DNA from: Peronospora farinosa
Taxonomy: Eukaryota; Oomycota; Peronosporomycetes; Peronosporales; Peronosporaceae
Direction of reading: 5' to 3'
NCBI GenBank assembly: GCA_947646735.1
Contig: CANTFK010000182.1
Location: forward strand, 310,001-374,000
Length of the DNA stretch: 64,000 nt
The notes under the pieces are model-generated. The model worked only from the letters and a program-made list of their open reading frames with translations, ran no database searches and was not told the DNA's origin. Position numbers and translations under genes: made by a program. This document shows positions 30,829-41,061 of the stretch, in pieces (within the stretch, counting starts at the first letter, position 1; each line of letters begins with the position of its first letter).

Positions 30829-32008
30829 TTGTGGATAAAGAGGAACAGTCCCCCACGTTCTCTTCTGGAACTGGTGCGACTATCTCGTGGATCTTTCCTT
30901 CCTTTAGTTCGGACAGGAACAGATCCCACGTCATCTCCGAGAGATTTACTATCTCCTCGTCAGATGCCAAGACAAGTTGGAGCACCTCAACTGAGGATTC
31001 CTCTGGCATCTTGTCTTCGACGACCTCGAACAACTCGGTCGTAGGTCCGTCCTCTTGGACCGAGACTGAACCAAGGGTCACTTATTCCGACGTGCCCTCG
31101 ATCGTCTTAATACGTCTGGTGCTCGTTCTTCAAGTCACCACGACCTTTGACCTGGAAGAAGGTGTCGTTTCTGCCTCAGCTAACGCACTCCTTCCAACCG
31201 CACCAGGCTCTTGGCTCTGTGCCGGTTCTTGTGGCGCTTGACTTCCTGTCAGCCCACCATCAACTGCCACAGGCTCTCGGCTCTGTGCAGGACTATTGGA
31301 CGCATGACTACCTGTCATCGCCCCATTCACTACACCAGTCTCTTCGACCTGGGTAGGAATATGTGTCACCTGGCTTTCCGCCAGTGCACTCACAACTACA
31401 CCACTCCTTTCGAGCTGGGTAGTTCCTGGTGTCGATTGACATACCGTCATCGCACCCTCGACTGTGCTAGACACAGCATCAATCGCATAAGCCTCTCGCA
31501 GGAGCACATCCTTTACTGTGTCTTGCGTAGAGTTAGCGAGTGTTCGTGTACTCCAGTCTATCCATGGCTGGTGTTTAGCCAACCAAGGCATGCCTAGGAT
31601 GAGGTCATACGGACAATCCATACCTAGCACTGTGAACTTCTCTTTACAAGAGAAGTCACTAAAACTGAAGGCGAGTTCAACTTAAACTCCCTCTGATTTA
31701 ACGAGCGCGCCGTTCGCTAAACGAACGATCGCTTCTTCTCGCTTGCCATCTTGGCAAAGCGACTTATAACTCGCCGGACTCTTTTTCAGAGCCGCAAGTT
31801 TCACAAAGTTTTGTGATGCACCCGAACCAACAAGAAGGGTCATCACCTGGCCATATCCTCGTACTCGAGCGCTATGGACCAAAAGGGTTGAGGTCCGACC
31901 TTTCGGAACCTCAGGGACTATGCTACCCATTTGTTCGATCACTCTGAACTTAGGGGTAGTTTCAGAGTCCGCGACAGTAGGGCATCCCGCCCCTACTGCG
32001 CTCCGCAT
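30821..32008 (-). pseudogene. Gyp-B protease and linker
   Basis: Frame 31682-32008 carries the retropepsin N-half; its active-site block reads TLLVGSGASQNFVK, with Gly (GGT) instead of the catalytic Asp. After an in-frame TAA (31682) the same frame continues as 31130-31630 with GMDCPYDLILGMPWLAKHQ. Acidic/Ser-rich linker frames (31130-31400 and 30821-31081) lead to RT. The frame is in the -1 phase relative to gag, with a short overlap at 31993-32008, so gag-pol fusion would need a frameshift. Confidence 0.84.
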
Positions 32009-33090
32009 TTCCCGACCCCCCTCCCTTGGACAGGTGCTGAACCCGTGCGTCGTGCACGCTGGTTTTTCGCACCTCCCTTCGGATTGGGAGACCTTTTCCT
32101 GGCTGCCTTAGCACCAGCAGCTACCTTGGCGTAGCAGCGAGCCATCATATGGCCTCGCTTGCCGCACTTGTAGCAGATCACATCTGCATTGCCTAACTCC
32201 ATAGGAGTGGCATCAGACTTCTCGGTCGACGGCCCGTAATAGGCTGTCGCCGAGGCGCTGTTGTAGGATTTCTTCTCAACTAAGGCAATGTCAATTGCCT
32301 CTTCCATCGTCACTGGCACCTTTCTAAAAAGGGCCTGACGCGATGGGCCGTGCCTAAGTCCATTCATAAACATGGCCACCTTGATACGTTCCGGTATCGG
32401 TTCCCCATTAATGGAAGCCGACAGCGAACGCATCTCCTGCACAAATTCTTGCAGAGAGCGTTTCGCCTGTCGTTCTCCAAAGAAGCGCGCCATAAGCAAC
32501 ACTTCGTTGTTAGGCGGCTGATACATGGCGCGAATCTTTGTTTTAAAGATCGCCCATGATGTAAATGCATCAGCATTTGCAATCAGCGCAGAGTATGCCC
32601 ACTCTGACGCTTTGCCACGCAAGTTGGACATGGCATACGACCATTCTAGTGTCGTCTTCGATGAGCTGCGCCACTCCACATTGCTCCACTGCTAATAGCC
32701 AGTGAACAATCGTGTGAGGCTAGTTCCATCGAACTTCGGAGGGTCCATCCGAATGGGCCTCGGTTGAGCAGGTCGGGCAGAGAGCGTCTCAACAGCTCTG
32801 TTGAGCGCCTCGTTCCGAGCTTGCTCACGCAAAAACTCATCCTGAGTCTTACTGATGGACTCAGCGGTGGCTTGGCTGTTTACCTCGGACGCGTTTCTAC
32901 GCTGTCCGAGCACAAACGCCTCAAATTGCTCCAACTGAGCAATATGTTGCTCAGGAGGACAATGCAAGAGATTGACCAGGCCTTGTTCACCAAGTCCCTG
33001 CGCCATATGCTCTGCCAACTCCCTATGATGTTGAAAGAGGTGAGGGAAGTCACTCCAGTCCATATTAAGGACCATCTTAACCACACGCAC
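31993..33090 (-). pseudogene. Gyp-B gag with zinc knuckle
   Basis: Frame 32692-33090 is the N-terminal matrix-like part with a helical region (HIAQLEQFEAFVLGQRR) and ends at PPKFDGTSLTRLFTGY. A TAG follows at 32692. The same phase continues at 31993-32679 with the capsid region (YAMSNLRGKASEWAYSAL, RSLQEFVQEMRSLSA) and a complete zinc knuckle CYKCGKRGHMMARC (CX2CX4HX4C) before a Lys/Arg-rich tail. Around 32640-32700 another phase reads HWLLAVEQCGVAQLIEDDT, which fits a gag better, so the break is probably a pair of compensating indels. Confidence 0.83.
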
Positions 33091-33117
33091 GCTCAGAGAG
33101 ACGGGTCGTGGGAAGGA

Positions 33118-33134
33118 CTACTAGTACTACCAAG
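33118..33134 (-). other. Gyp-B primer-binding site
   Basis: On the minus strand CTTGGTAGTACTAGTAG follows the 5' LTR end. It resembles the Gyp-A1 and Gyp-A2 sites (CTTGGTAGCACT...). Confidence 0.5.
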
Positions 33135-33737
33135 TGTAGACGGGTACTTCTACGAAGTTGCCTCGTGCTACTTAGCACACACCTTCAGCACAAGCGAGGA
33201 AGTGGTTAGACCATCTTATTTTCGGGTGCGAGGGTGGTTAGGAGGTTGGTCGGCTGCTTAAGCAGTCGTACCACCAGTTGCCTCTCGCTTAAGCGAGAGT
33301 TCAACGAACTTCTAAAACAAGAAGGCACCGACGTCACGTAGAAGCTTTTTCAGCTTCTCGTGCGTGGTGCTTCGGTGTTAGCAAATTCAAGACTGATTTA
33401 TATTCAATAGATTTTTACTAAATATACATCTAACTACTGATTGGTTGATATGTAATGATGGGTGCCATCTCTATAGATGCGCATCCCAACGTGCGAGCTT
33501 AAATGTATTCAAGCTCGCTCAATGACGTAACTGACTGACGTCATTTGATGACACCTAGTCCCAGCTGGGCGTCATCCCCATCAATGTGAATACACCTAGT
33601 GTATATCACATACGCAAGGGTGTGACACATGGTGTGTCTCACCCGAGCAACAGGCCTTAAGTACTTACTTACCTTTTTAGACCTGCCCGTTAAGTATCTC
33701 AAACTTAACGGGTACGTGTAACGTTGAGCCCGTTACA
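33135..33737 (-). repeat. Gyp-B 5' LTR
   Basis: 603 bp, TGTAACGGG...TACA on the minus strand. It is a near-identical partner of 25634-26235. Confidence 0.92.
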
Positions 33738-34233
33738 GCTATGCTAACGAATCTCGAGTCATCAGGTAAATTGTGGGCCTACGATACCCCAGATCTAACC
33801 TTGAAGGTCCACAGTTGTCGCCAAATTTATAACCACTTGCCTAGCGTCACTTTCTTGCGGTCGAGCTGACAGTAATATTTTAGAAACTTCGATAATCTTG
33901 TCAACATCATGGACTACAGTAATGCAGGCTTTAAAGTTCAGACTATTTTTTTAAACTACAGATGGACGATATTCTTGTAGGTACCAGTACTACTTGATGG
34001 CAAATTATGCGGTACTTAGACAACGCAGTTGAAACAGGAGAGCTTACAACTGTGAATTAGGTCGTATATACTTGCAACGTACAAAGACGACTGGCGACAG
34101 CAACTCAGCTCACAACAAGCGTCGAGAATAGAATATTAATTTTCAACGTAATCATGCTGCAAGCCGTGTTGTTCACTGTGGCAGTATTCGAGATGCCGCC
34201 ATGAACAGAGCAACAGCTAAAGAACCTTCAACG

Positions 34234-34275
34234 AGCCACGTGCTGGTAGAGCATTTTCTCTACCAGCACGTGGCT
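34234..34275. repeat. Perfect 18-bp inverted repeat (hairpin) in LINE-2
   Basis: Arms 34234-34251 and 34258-34275 pair perfectly over 18 bp with a 6-nt loop. The LINE homology continues on both sides in the same direction, so the second arm looks like an inserted inverted copy of the first. Confidence 0.9.
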
Positions 34276-35523
34276 TAGTCGCCATAAGATCACTAAATTG
34301 TTGATCCGCACCAGATCGGGATCGCTAGTCGATCCGCGATCCGTGCTAGATCAAGATCCATTGTAGAGGGGTTACAGTAGTACACGCCTAAACGCGCGTA
34401 GAAGTTGGTCTGGACTTTATACTCAAGACGCAGCGAGTAAAGCATGCCGAACCCTGGCTCACCCAACGCAAATACGTCGATTACTGGCCTGGCAGGCATG
34501 GACTTTTCGCGGAACAATGTAGGACTGGTTAACAGGAGTATCTCTCGCGTGAAGAGAGAGGATGGCTCAATAAGGTTCGCAGGACCCCCCCCCTTAAAAA
34601 CACTATGCAGCAGTTGATCGGACCTTTGCTGTTACGAACACTACCGGACTCTGAGAATAGGCAGCAGTACACAACGGAGCTCAAAAGCTTGGCATCGAAG
34701 GTGATTGATCAGCTGGAGGAATGAGTGAGTTTTTATTGACCGTTTCGTCACTCACCCCGGGCTATGACACCAGAGAAGGAAGCAGTCTGGCTCGCGTACT
34801 CTTTGGCCGATAACTCACGACATGTGGATTAGCAAGGAAACGTTTAAACGCCATGGAGAGACGACACGTTTCAACCCTGCACGATGGCGGATATGCAACT
34901 GCATCGGATTGGAGATCGACGTAATTATTCGTCATTCCGACGGTAGGCGTAGCCACGCATCAACATGCCAAGCTGTGACGATGGGGCCTAACAATTTGCT
35001 GAGCGCAACTAGCGTAGCTGTGGGTGGAGGGTCTCAAGCACAAAAAGATCTACACTTGGTCCACCCCGTGCAACTGACACAGACCTACACATGAAGCAAG
35101 ACAGCGATGAGAGAACAAGTTGCCGCGAGCAACATCGAGGATCATCAGGCGGTTGCCGACAGCTAGAGGCTCCGAAAGAGCCACGATGCAGGTGGAGTCG
35201 TATTCTATGCGAATTCACTCATCCACGGGTTCTCATGGAGCATGCCGAACACTATCGCAAACAAACGTACTATTACATTTGGATAAACAACTGTTTCGTC
35301 GGTACAAAGGCTCGGAAAGTACGCTGACACGAACGCTGGAGACGCTCCAGGAGGAAGTGCGTGGCAGACTGCTTTATGACGGACGCTAACCAATATTTGG
35401 GTTTATAGGAAGGAGGTCACCACGTACCACGTTTGGGTCGCCTATAGAGTGGCAGTGAGGCAGCTAAATCTCTTCCATCCAAATCGAGGACAAGATAACA
35501 GTTGCCGCAAGCTCCAATGCTGC

Positions 35524-35588
35524 CGAGCATGTCCAGGATATGTGTTGGAGTGAGAGAAACACTGCAACACATATCCTGGACATGCTCG
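35524..35588. repeat. Perfect 24-bp inverted repeat (hairpin) in LINE-2
   Basis: Arms 35524-35547 and 35565-35588 pair perfectly over 24 bp with a 17-nt loop. It lies just after the Cys-containing block of the zinc-binding region. Confidence 0.9.
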
Positions 35589-35619
35589 TGCGCGCAAGCC
35601 TGTTGGCAGAAGCTCATCT

Positions 35620-35775
35620 GCTACTGGACAGGAGAGCGATGGGAGCTTGGACGCCTATAGTGCTTCTTTGAGCTACTGAACAGGAGAGCGATGGGAGCTT
35701 GGACGCCTATAGTGCTTCTTTGTGCTACTGGACAGGAGAGCGATGGGAGCTTGGACGCCTATAGTGCTTCTTTGC
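35620..35775. repeat. Tandem repeat, 52-bp unit, three copies
   Basis: Copies begin at 35620, 35672 and 35724 and each contains GCTACTGGACAGGAGAGCGA with one or two changes. 52 is not a multiple of three, so the repeat shifts any reading frame. It starts about 30 bp after the 24-bp hairpin. Confidence 0.92.
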
Positions 35776-36150
35776 AAACAGTGCAAGCAGACGAGCGCCA
35801 GGACTATCCAAGGTGGTGCAGGAACAGCTCACCAGATACTACCCAGACGCGGTGGCCGCATAGTGCCGCCGTGTGGAAACGCATATGGCACAATCTGAGC
35901 ATCTCCTGCATCACTAGCATATGGATACAACGCAAACGAGTAACGTTTCAGCAAGTGGGCGTGATCATCGCCGGCAGCGTTCAGGAATTTTGGAAAACCA
36001 GTATCAGGCAACTTTGAGTCGTAGCAAGGCAAGATTACCGGCGAATCGACACAATGTACAAGGAACCCGTCTGATGCTATGTCAACCCGACAGACAATCC
36101 CGAGAGCCATCACCGCAGGTGACATGGCCCGTACAACCACCGGACTCGAA

Positions 36151-36601
36151 CACAGGCTTAGGATGTACTAGACCTCCTGCAACCACTAAAGGTTCAATAG
36201 ACTCGTCTACCCCTCTCTCGAACCTTTTCATTCATGATACCCGCCCGAAGTCAGCAGTTTCAGACCGGGAAGACCTTTTCAGGCACACGATGTCTTCTTG
36301 GATGGTGATCGGCATTGACATGTCCAGTCTGTACAGGACGAGCAAATGTATAAAGCCATCGAAAATCTGGTTCCGGTAAAGCTAAGAGGTACTTCTTAAG
36401 AGTTATAACCAAGCGTCTAATAGTAGTAAATTGGCTATGATCAGCACTTGTACGAGTGTAGGCTATGCGATGTAGATTAGCGTTTGCTTCGGATAGCTCT
36501 TTCTATCGATCGCACGTGTTTGTTGTTTAGAGCAGCTAGCAGCTTCCATTCTAAATTCTAAGTTGTCTTCACCACATCGATTTAAACAGAAGAGCACTAG
36601 C
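36151..36601. other. Intergenic region upstream of FBT-A
   Basis: No gene or repeat recognised. CCATTCTAAATTC at about 36547-36559 resembles the oomycete initiator element (YCAYTYY-like) and could be the FBT-A start site; this is a weak match. Confidence 0.35.
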
Positions 36602-38314
36602 ATGGGATCACAATGCGGTTCAGCTATACCAGACAAGCGTGAGATTCCACTTTGTCTGTCTTACGTTAGTAAAACGTCACAAGTTAAGAATCCTGAAAAT
36701 GAAATCATGAGCTACTCATTTTCAAGTACACCCGAACCAGTCAAGCTTGAAGGTGGTGCTCTTCGTGCGGGAGTCGTACCAAGTTTTCTAAGCCTGGAAG
36801 GCTTTGGATTACTCTCTCAATATGCTATCATTGGCCTTAACTATGGTCTACTACCAGCCACAATCTACCCTTTGTTGCAACAATATCTGAACGCCACGGG
36901 CTCTCAAGTCACCACGGCATCAACTTTAGTCATCATGCCATGGAGTTTTAAAGCTTTTTACGGCATCTTGTCCGACTGTGTGCCTATTTGCGGCTACCGT
37001 CGAAAATCCTGGATGCTTCTCGGTTGGATCATTTGTTTGTCAATGTTGCTGGTAATGGCAACGTCATCGCCTGGTGATCCCTATTATCAAGTTTCGTCCG
37101 ACCGTACTATTAAACCATCTGATTACACTCCCGAGATTCGGGCCCGTATTAACTTCGACGCTGGCAATCAAGCTGGAAAGTATGTCATGCTCATGTTTTT
37201 TGTGGCAGTCGGCTATGTTGTTGCAGTTGTATGTACTGATAGTGTTGTCGTCGACATTGCTCAACGTGAACCGATGGACCGACGAGGTAAGACTCAGACA
37301 ATTGTTTACAGTGTCCGTACAATGTTTGTTATTATCGGGCAACTACTTGTTGGGTTCTGTTTAAATGGAGACGAGTATGGAGGTGATTTCAATTTCTCCC
37401 TTAGCTTCCCAGAGCTAATGGCCATTGTCGCGGCAATGTCTTCACCCATTCTACCGATCACATGGTTTTTTGTCAAGGAAGAGAAGAAGCCGAGAATTGC
37501 CTTCAAACAATACATGATCGATCTGTGGGAGCTTCTCCAGAAACGCGCCGTGTTCCAAGTCATTATCTACCAGTTCTTCCAATGTATGTTTTCCAGCATC
37601 TCGTACACCGCTAGTTCGCCCGTGCAGTCGTATATGGTTGGCGTTACTCCTATCAACAACACAATCAGTGAGATCTTTAGTAACGCACTCTTTATGGGCG
37701 GTATCATGGTTACATCGAAGTGGGGTCTGAACTGGAACTGGCGAAAGATGATCCTCTTTACAGGTGCATTCGTCATCCTTGTAGATGGCATCGCGACCTT
37801 TCTTACGATTTGGAATATCTTTCGTAGTCAATGGTTCTGGCTAGGTCTACCGATGGCTGTACATCTCCCGTTGGGTGTTGGATGGATGGTTAGCGACTTT
37901 GTGATCGTCGAGCTATCTGGCGTCGGCAATGAAGGTGCGATCTTCGGCCTTCTCACGATGGTCGGCAATCTTGCGGCTCCATTTGCCCAGGCTTTGACGC
38001 TGGTGCTCGATCAGCCGTTCAACCTTACCACGGCTCGTATCCAGGAAGACGACAACTCGATCCGAACCGACCTCACCTATGCGGTGTTAATCATGTATGG
38101 CATGACAATTATCTCCTGGTCGTTCTTAGTATTCCTTCCACGTCAAAAGGAAGAGACTCAGGAGATACTTCGTACAGGTGGCAGCAGTAAAATGATGGGC
38201 GTTTTTACTATTATCTACGTTTCAATCGCGTTCGTGTGGGCACTGATGACCAACATCATGGCCATGTTCGAATCGACATCGTGCCTTGTTATTGCCGGTG
38301 GCAAAGGCTGCTAA
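36602..38314 (+). CDS. Folate/biopterin transporter family protein (FBT-A)
   Basis: A 570-residue polytopic membrane protein of the BT1/FBT family. Visible family blocks: IMPWSFKAFYGILSDCVPIC after the second membrane segment, GYVVAVVCTDSVVVDIAQRE (family signature region), FFVKEEKKPR before a cytosolic stretch and a conserved C-terminal half ending FLPRQKEETQ. About twelve hydrophobic segments. The frame is open from a TTG at 36563, but the first ATG is 36602. It is a paralogue of FBT-B1/B2 with moderate divergence and convergent with FBT-B2, 397 bp apart. A truncated duplicate of its C-terminus is at 12743-13237. Substrate unknown. Confidence 0.92.
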   Translation: MGSQCGSAIPDKREIPLCLSYVSKTSQVKNPENEIMSYSFSSTPEPVKLEGGALRAGVVPSFLSLEGFGLLSQYAIIGLNYGLLPATIYPLLQQYLNATGSQVTTASTLVIMPWSFKAFYGILSDCVPICGYRRKSWMLLGWIICLSMLLVMATSSPGDPYYQVSSDRTIKPSDYTPEIRARINFDAGNQAGKYVMLMFFVAVGYVVAVVCTDSVVVDIAQREPMDRRGKTQTIVYSVRTMFVIIGQLLVGFCLNGDEYGGDFNFSLSFPELMAIVAAMSSPILPITWFFVKEEKKPRIAFKQYMIDLWELLQKRAVFQVIIYQFFQCMFSSISYTASSPVQSYMVGVTPINNTISEIFSNALFMGGIMVTSKWGLNWNWRKMILFTGAFVILVDGIATFLTIWNIFRSQWFWLGLPMAVHLPLGVGWMVSDFVIVELSGVGNEGAIFGLLTMVGNLAAPFAQALTLVLDQPFNLTTARIQEDDNSIRTDLTYAVLIMYGMTIISWSFLVFLPRQKEETQEILRTGGSSKMMGVFTIIYVSIAFVWALMTNIMAMFESTSCLVIAGGKGC

Positions 38315-38711
38315 TTTGATAAATGTTGTCAAGTCAGCACTTCAATGGATATCTTACGGGAACGAAAGAAGCTCTGACACTTACAATTTACCATTACCAT
38401 AAGAATCCTTGAGACTGAGGCTGAACACTATCAACTAAATTGTTCATGTGTATTGTGTTTCGATAGGATGAGACATTGTGTTTCTTATGGAAGATGTTTG
38501 TCTTTCGCATAGGAAAGCTATCAAATAGCCAAAGCGAAAGCCAGACTGTTACATGAAACGTGGAAGAGGACTAAAGTTGACAGTAGGGAAGGCAGCTACA
38601 AATTGCACAAGTTTGTGTTTGATCAAGTATTTCATGGTATGGACTGCTATACCCTTTCGACTACAAAACACATCATGTCAAAGCTAGAAAACTGCTTCAT
38701 GTTGTACAGTC
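38315..38711. other. Spacer between convergent transporter genes
   Basis: No gene seen. Its reverse complement is present at 12347-12742. Confidence 0.6.
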
Positions 38712-40382
38712 TTAGCAGCCGCTACCACCGGCTATTATTAAACATGACGTGCTGTGGAATATGGCCATGATGTTGGTCATGACAGACCAGACAAACGCAA
38801 ACGTGAGATAGGCTACAGTAATCGCACCCATCATCTTGCTGCTGCCACCAGTACGCAAGAGCGCTTGCGTCTCTTCCTTCTGACGAGGTAGAAATATCAG
38901 GAAGATCCAGGAGAAAACCGTCATCGCGTACATAATGATCACCACGTATGTAATGTCCATACGAATTGATTTGTCGTCGGTCTGAATGCGCTCCGTGGTC
39001 AGGTTAAATGGCTGATCAATCAGTAGGGTCATGGCTGTAGCAAACGGCAGCGCCAAGTTGGACACCATGGTGATCAACCCATAGACGACTCCTTCGTTAC
39101 CGGTGCCAGAAAGCTCGACGACCAAAAAACTAGATACTACAAAGCTATCTCCGTACGGAAGCTGCGCTGCAATAGGCATACCGAACCAGAACCATTGACT
39201 ACGCACTACGTCCCAGATCGTAACAAAGGCGGTGACGCCGTCAACAACTGTGACAAGGGCACCAGTGAAGACGACCATCCAGCGCCAGTCCCATTGCTGG
39301 CCCCAGCTTGACGGAACCATGAATAGAATGGTGCCCAATATGTTGTTTATCGAGGCATTGAGTGGAGTGAAACCCACCAGGTACGATTGCACGGGGGAGC
39401 TGGCCGTATATGAGATCTGCGACAACATACTGTGAAAGAAAGTGAACAAGATAACTTGGTACACCACTCGTTTCTGAATTAATTCCCATAGCTCTCGTAT
39501 GTAGAGCATGAAATTCACACGCGGTTTCGTCTCTTCCTTGATAAAGAACCAAGTCATTGGGATAACCGGTACCAGTAGGACGGCAAGAATTATCATGAGC
39601 TGGGAAAAAGTGAGCGAAAAGCCAAAGTCGCCTCCATACTCTTCACCGTTAAAGCATAAGCCAGTCAGAAGCTGGCCGGTAATGACAAAGACTGTGCGTA
39701 CGGCATACATGGCCGATTGGGTCTTGCCGCGTGACTCGAGCGGCTCACCTTGCGCGAATTCCACCACGATACTATCGGCACAGACGTCTGCCAATACGTA
39801 GCCCACACCAGCAAAACACATGAGCATAACATACTTGGTAGCTTGTGAAGCTGCTGTAGAATTGATGCGGGCTTTGATCTCAGGCGTGTAATCAGCCGGC
39901 TTGATGTCACGATCAGCAGACACTGTGTAGTACGGGTCTCCCGCCGGCATGCAAGCCATAATGATCAACATGCTCAAACAAATGATCCACCCAATTACCA
40001 TCCATGGTCGACGACGATATCCCCACAATGGAACACAGTCGGACAAGATCCCGTAGAAACATTTGAAACTCCACGGTAGAAATAGCAGAGTGTCTGCTGT
40101 TATCATTTGAGGACCCGATACATTGAAATAGTTCTGTAAGAACGGGTAGGTCGTGGATGGTAATACACCGTAAATGAGACCGATGGCAGCATACTGAACC
40201 AATAGACCCACGCAGTCTTTACTCAGGAGATTGGGGGCACTACCCTCACGCAAAGCTCCCCCGTTAGTACCCGACGATATAGGCGACTTTTGCTCCTCAA
40301 AGTGGTTTTCACTTTCCAAGTCCATGGACTGCACCGTGTCACTTGACAAGGACACTCGATCGATGATGTCGCCTTTGTCCAT
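38712..40382 (-). CDS. Folate/biopterin transporter family protein (FBT-B2)
   Basis: A 556-residue membrane transporter of the BT1/FBT family, start ATG at 40382. Motifs: LPWSFKCFYGILSDCVPLWG, GYVLADVCADSIVVEFAQGE, WFFIKEETKPR and the C-terminal block FLPRQKEETQALLRTGG. About twelve membrane segments. It is almost identical to FBT-B1 (10667-12346) but lacks a few residues in a membrane loop (about residue 345). It forms a tail-to-tail pair with FBT-A, the arrangement also found, inverted and truncated, at 10667-13237. The more intact gene context here suggests this is the parental locus. Confidence 0.92.
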   Translation of the reverse strand: MDKGDIIDRVSLSSDTVQSMDLESENHFEEQKSPISSGTNGGALREGSAPNLLSKDCVGLLVQYAAIGLIYGVLPSTTYPFLQNYFNVSGPQMITADTLLFLPWSFKCFYGILSDCVPLWGYRRRPWMVIGWIICLSMLIIMACMPAGDPYYTVSADRDIKPADYTPEIKARINSTAASQATKYVMLMCFAGVGYVLADVCADSIVVEFAQGEPLESRGKTQSAMYAVRTVFVITGQLLTGLCFNGEEYGGDFGFSLTFSQLMIILAVLLVPVIPMTWFFIKEETKPRVNFMLYIRELWELIQKRVVYQVILFTFFHSMLSQISYTASSPVQSYLVGFTPLNASINNILGTILFMVPSSWGQQWDWRWMVVFTGALVTVVDGVTAFVTIWDVVRSQWFWFGMPIAAQLPYGDSFVVSSFLVVELSGTGNEGVVYGLITMVSNLALPFATAMTLLIDQPFNLTTERIQTDDKSIRMDITYVVIIMYAMTVFSWIFLIFLPRQKEETQALLRTGGSSKMMGAITVAYLTFAFVWSVMTNIMAIFHSTSCLIIAGGSGC

Positions 40383-41061
40383 TTTGATGTTGTGGGGAGG
40401 GAGAGCCGAAGAAACAGGAATGATCCGTTCAGATTGTCCTCATTGCAGACATAGAGACAAAGTGTTTACAGCTTGCAAATACCGATGGCTCTGTATGGTA
40501 AAGACGATGATAACGACAATGGATCGTTTACCGAGCATAAGCATGGGTCGTGTGCGATTTGCAATAGGATGGTCCGAGAGAATCGATGGGGATAAGCTCG
40601 CCGCTTATACCGGACTATGGGTGAATGTAATGAATTGAACTACGATCACTGGTCTGACCATTGCGACAAATACCATCGACATGATCTTCTCATGAACGAC
40701 ATGCACTCAGCTGACACGATTGCTTGGAGCTTATTTGTACGCTGCAACACGGTCAAGAAAGTTAATATGGACAAGTGAATCATATACTATGATACATGCC
40801 CCCCATGACTTCATCAACTTCACGTCGTTTGTGTCCTTGCAGTTGCGTGCAAAGCATTTTATAACACGATGAAACAATGACCGGTCTTGTTCACTGGGTG
40901 TGGATTGTGCGATTACTTCCGGAACGAATGGATGCCTAACGATTGGTCGTCCAGTACTTGACAATGTAACAGTGTATATGAATTAAGTCGTTTGTTCCTT
41001 GCGACCCCATGACATGTGGCGTTGTAGCTACAGGGTACAAATAACACCGCAAACAAACCAC
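40383..41061. other. Intergenic region upstream of FBT-B2
   Basis: No gene seen. Parts match the inverted island copy: 40390-40500 pairs with about 10560-10660, and 41010-41061 with about 9430-9480. Confidence 0.5.

Larger units (their letters stand above)
25634..33737 (-). mobile_element. Ty3/Gypsy element (Gyp-B), minus strand
   Basis: LTRs at 25634-26235 and 33135-33737 differ by about a dozen changes. A 5-bp duplication GCTAT flanks it (25629-25633 and 33738-33742). gag and pol read on the minus strand in the order gag, protease, RT, RNase H, integrase. A long frame on the plus strand occupies the space before the 3' LTR. It is full length (8.1 kb) but has several stops and lost catalytic residues. 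It sits inside LINE-2, about 100 bp from Gyp-A1. Confidence 0.93.
33738..36150 (+). pseudogene. LINE-2, C-terminal half of ORF2, decayed
   Basis: Translated plus-strand pieces match the intact LINE-1 (58067-62455) in order. About 33740-33850 matches the region after motif C. At 34105-34200 VENRILIFNVIMLQAVLFTV matches VENRVLILNSIVLPSLLFTA. Near 34280 and 34480-34510 come SRHKI and AWQAWTFRG (LINE-1: SSRHKV, AWRMWTFRN). At 35420-35520 YRVAVRQLNLFHP and NSCRK match the zinc-binding region (YRVATRQLNLYHA, NNSCRK). At 35870-36015 comes AAVWKRIWHNLSISCITSIW. Stops are frequent. The minus-strand frame at 34293-34517 is a shadow of this. Confidence 0.78.

Noticed and set aside
34293..34517. 74-codon minus-strand frame with protein-like content
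   Set aside because: The plus strand here aligns in order with LINE ORF2 (SRHKI, AWQAWTFRG), so this frame is its antisense shadow.
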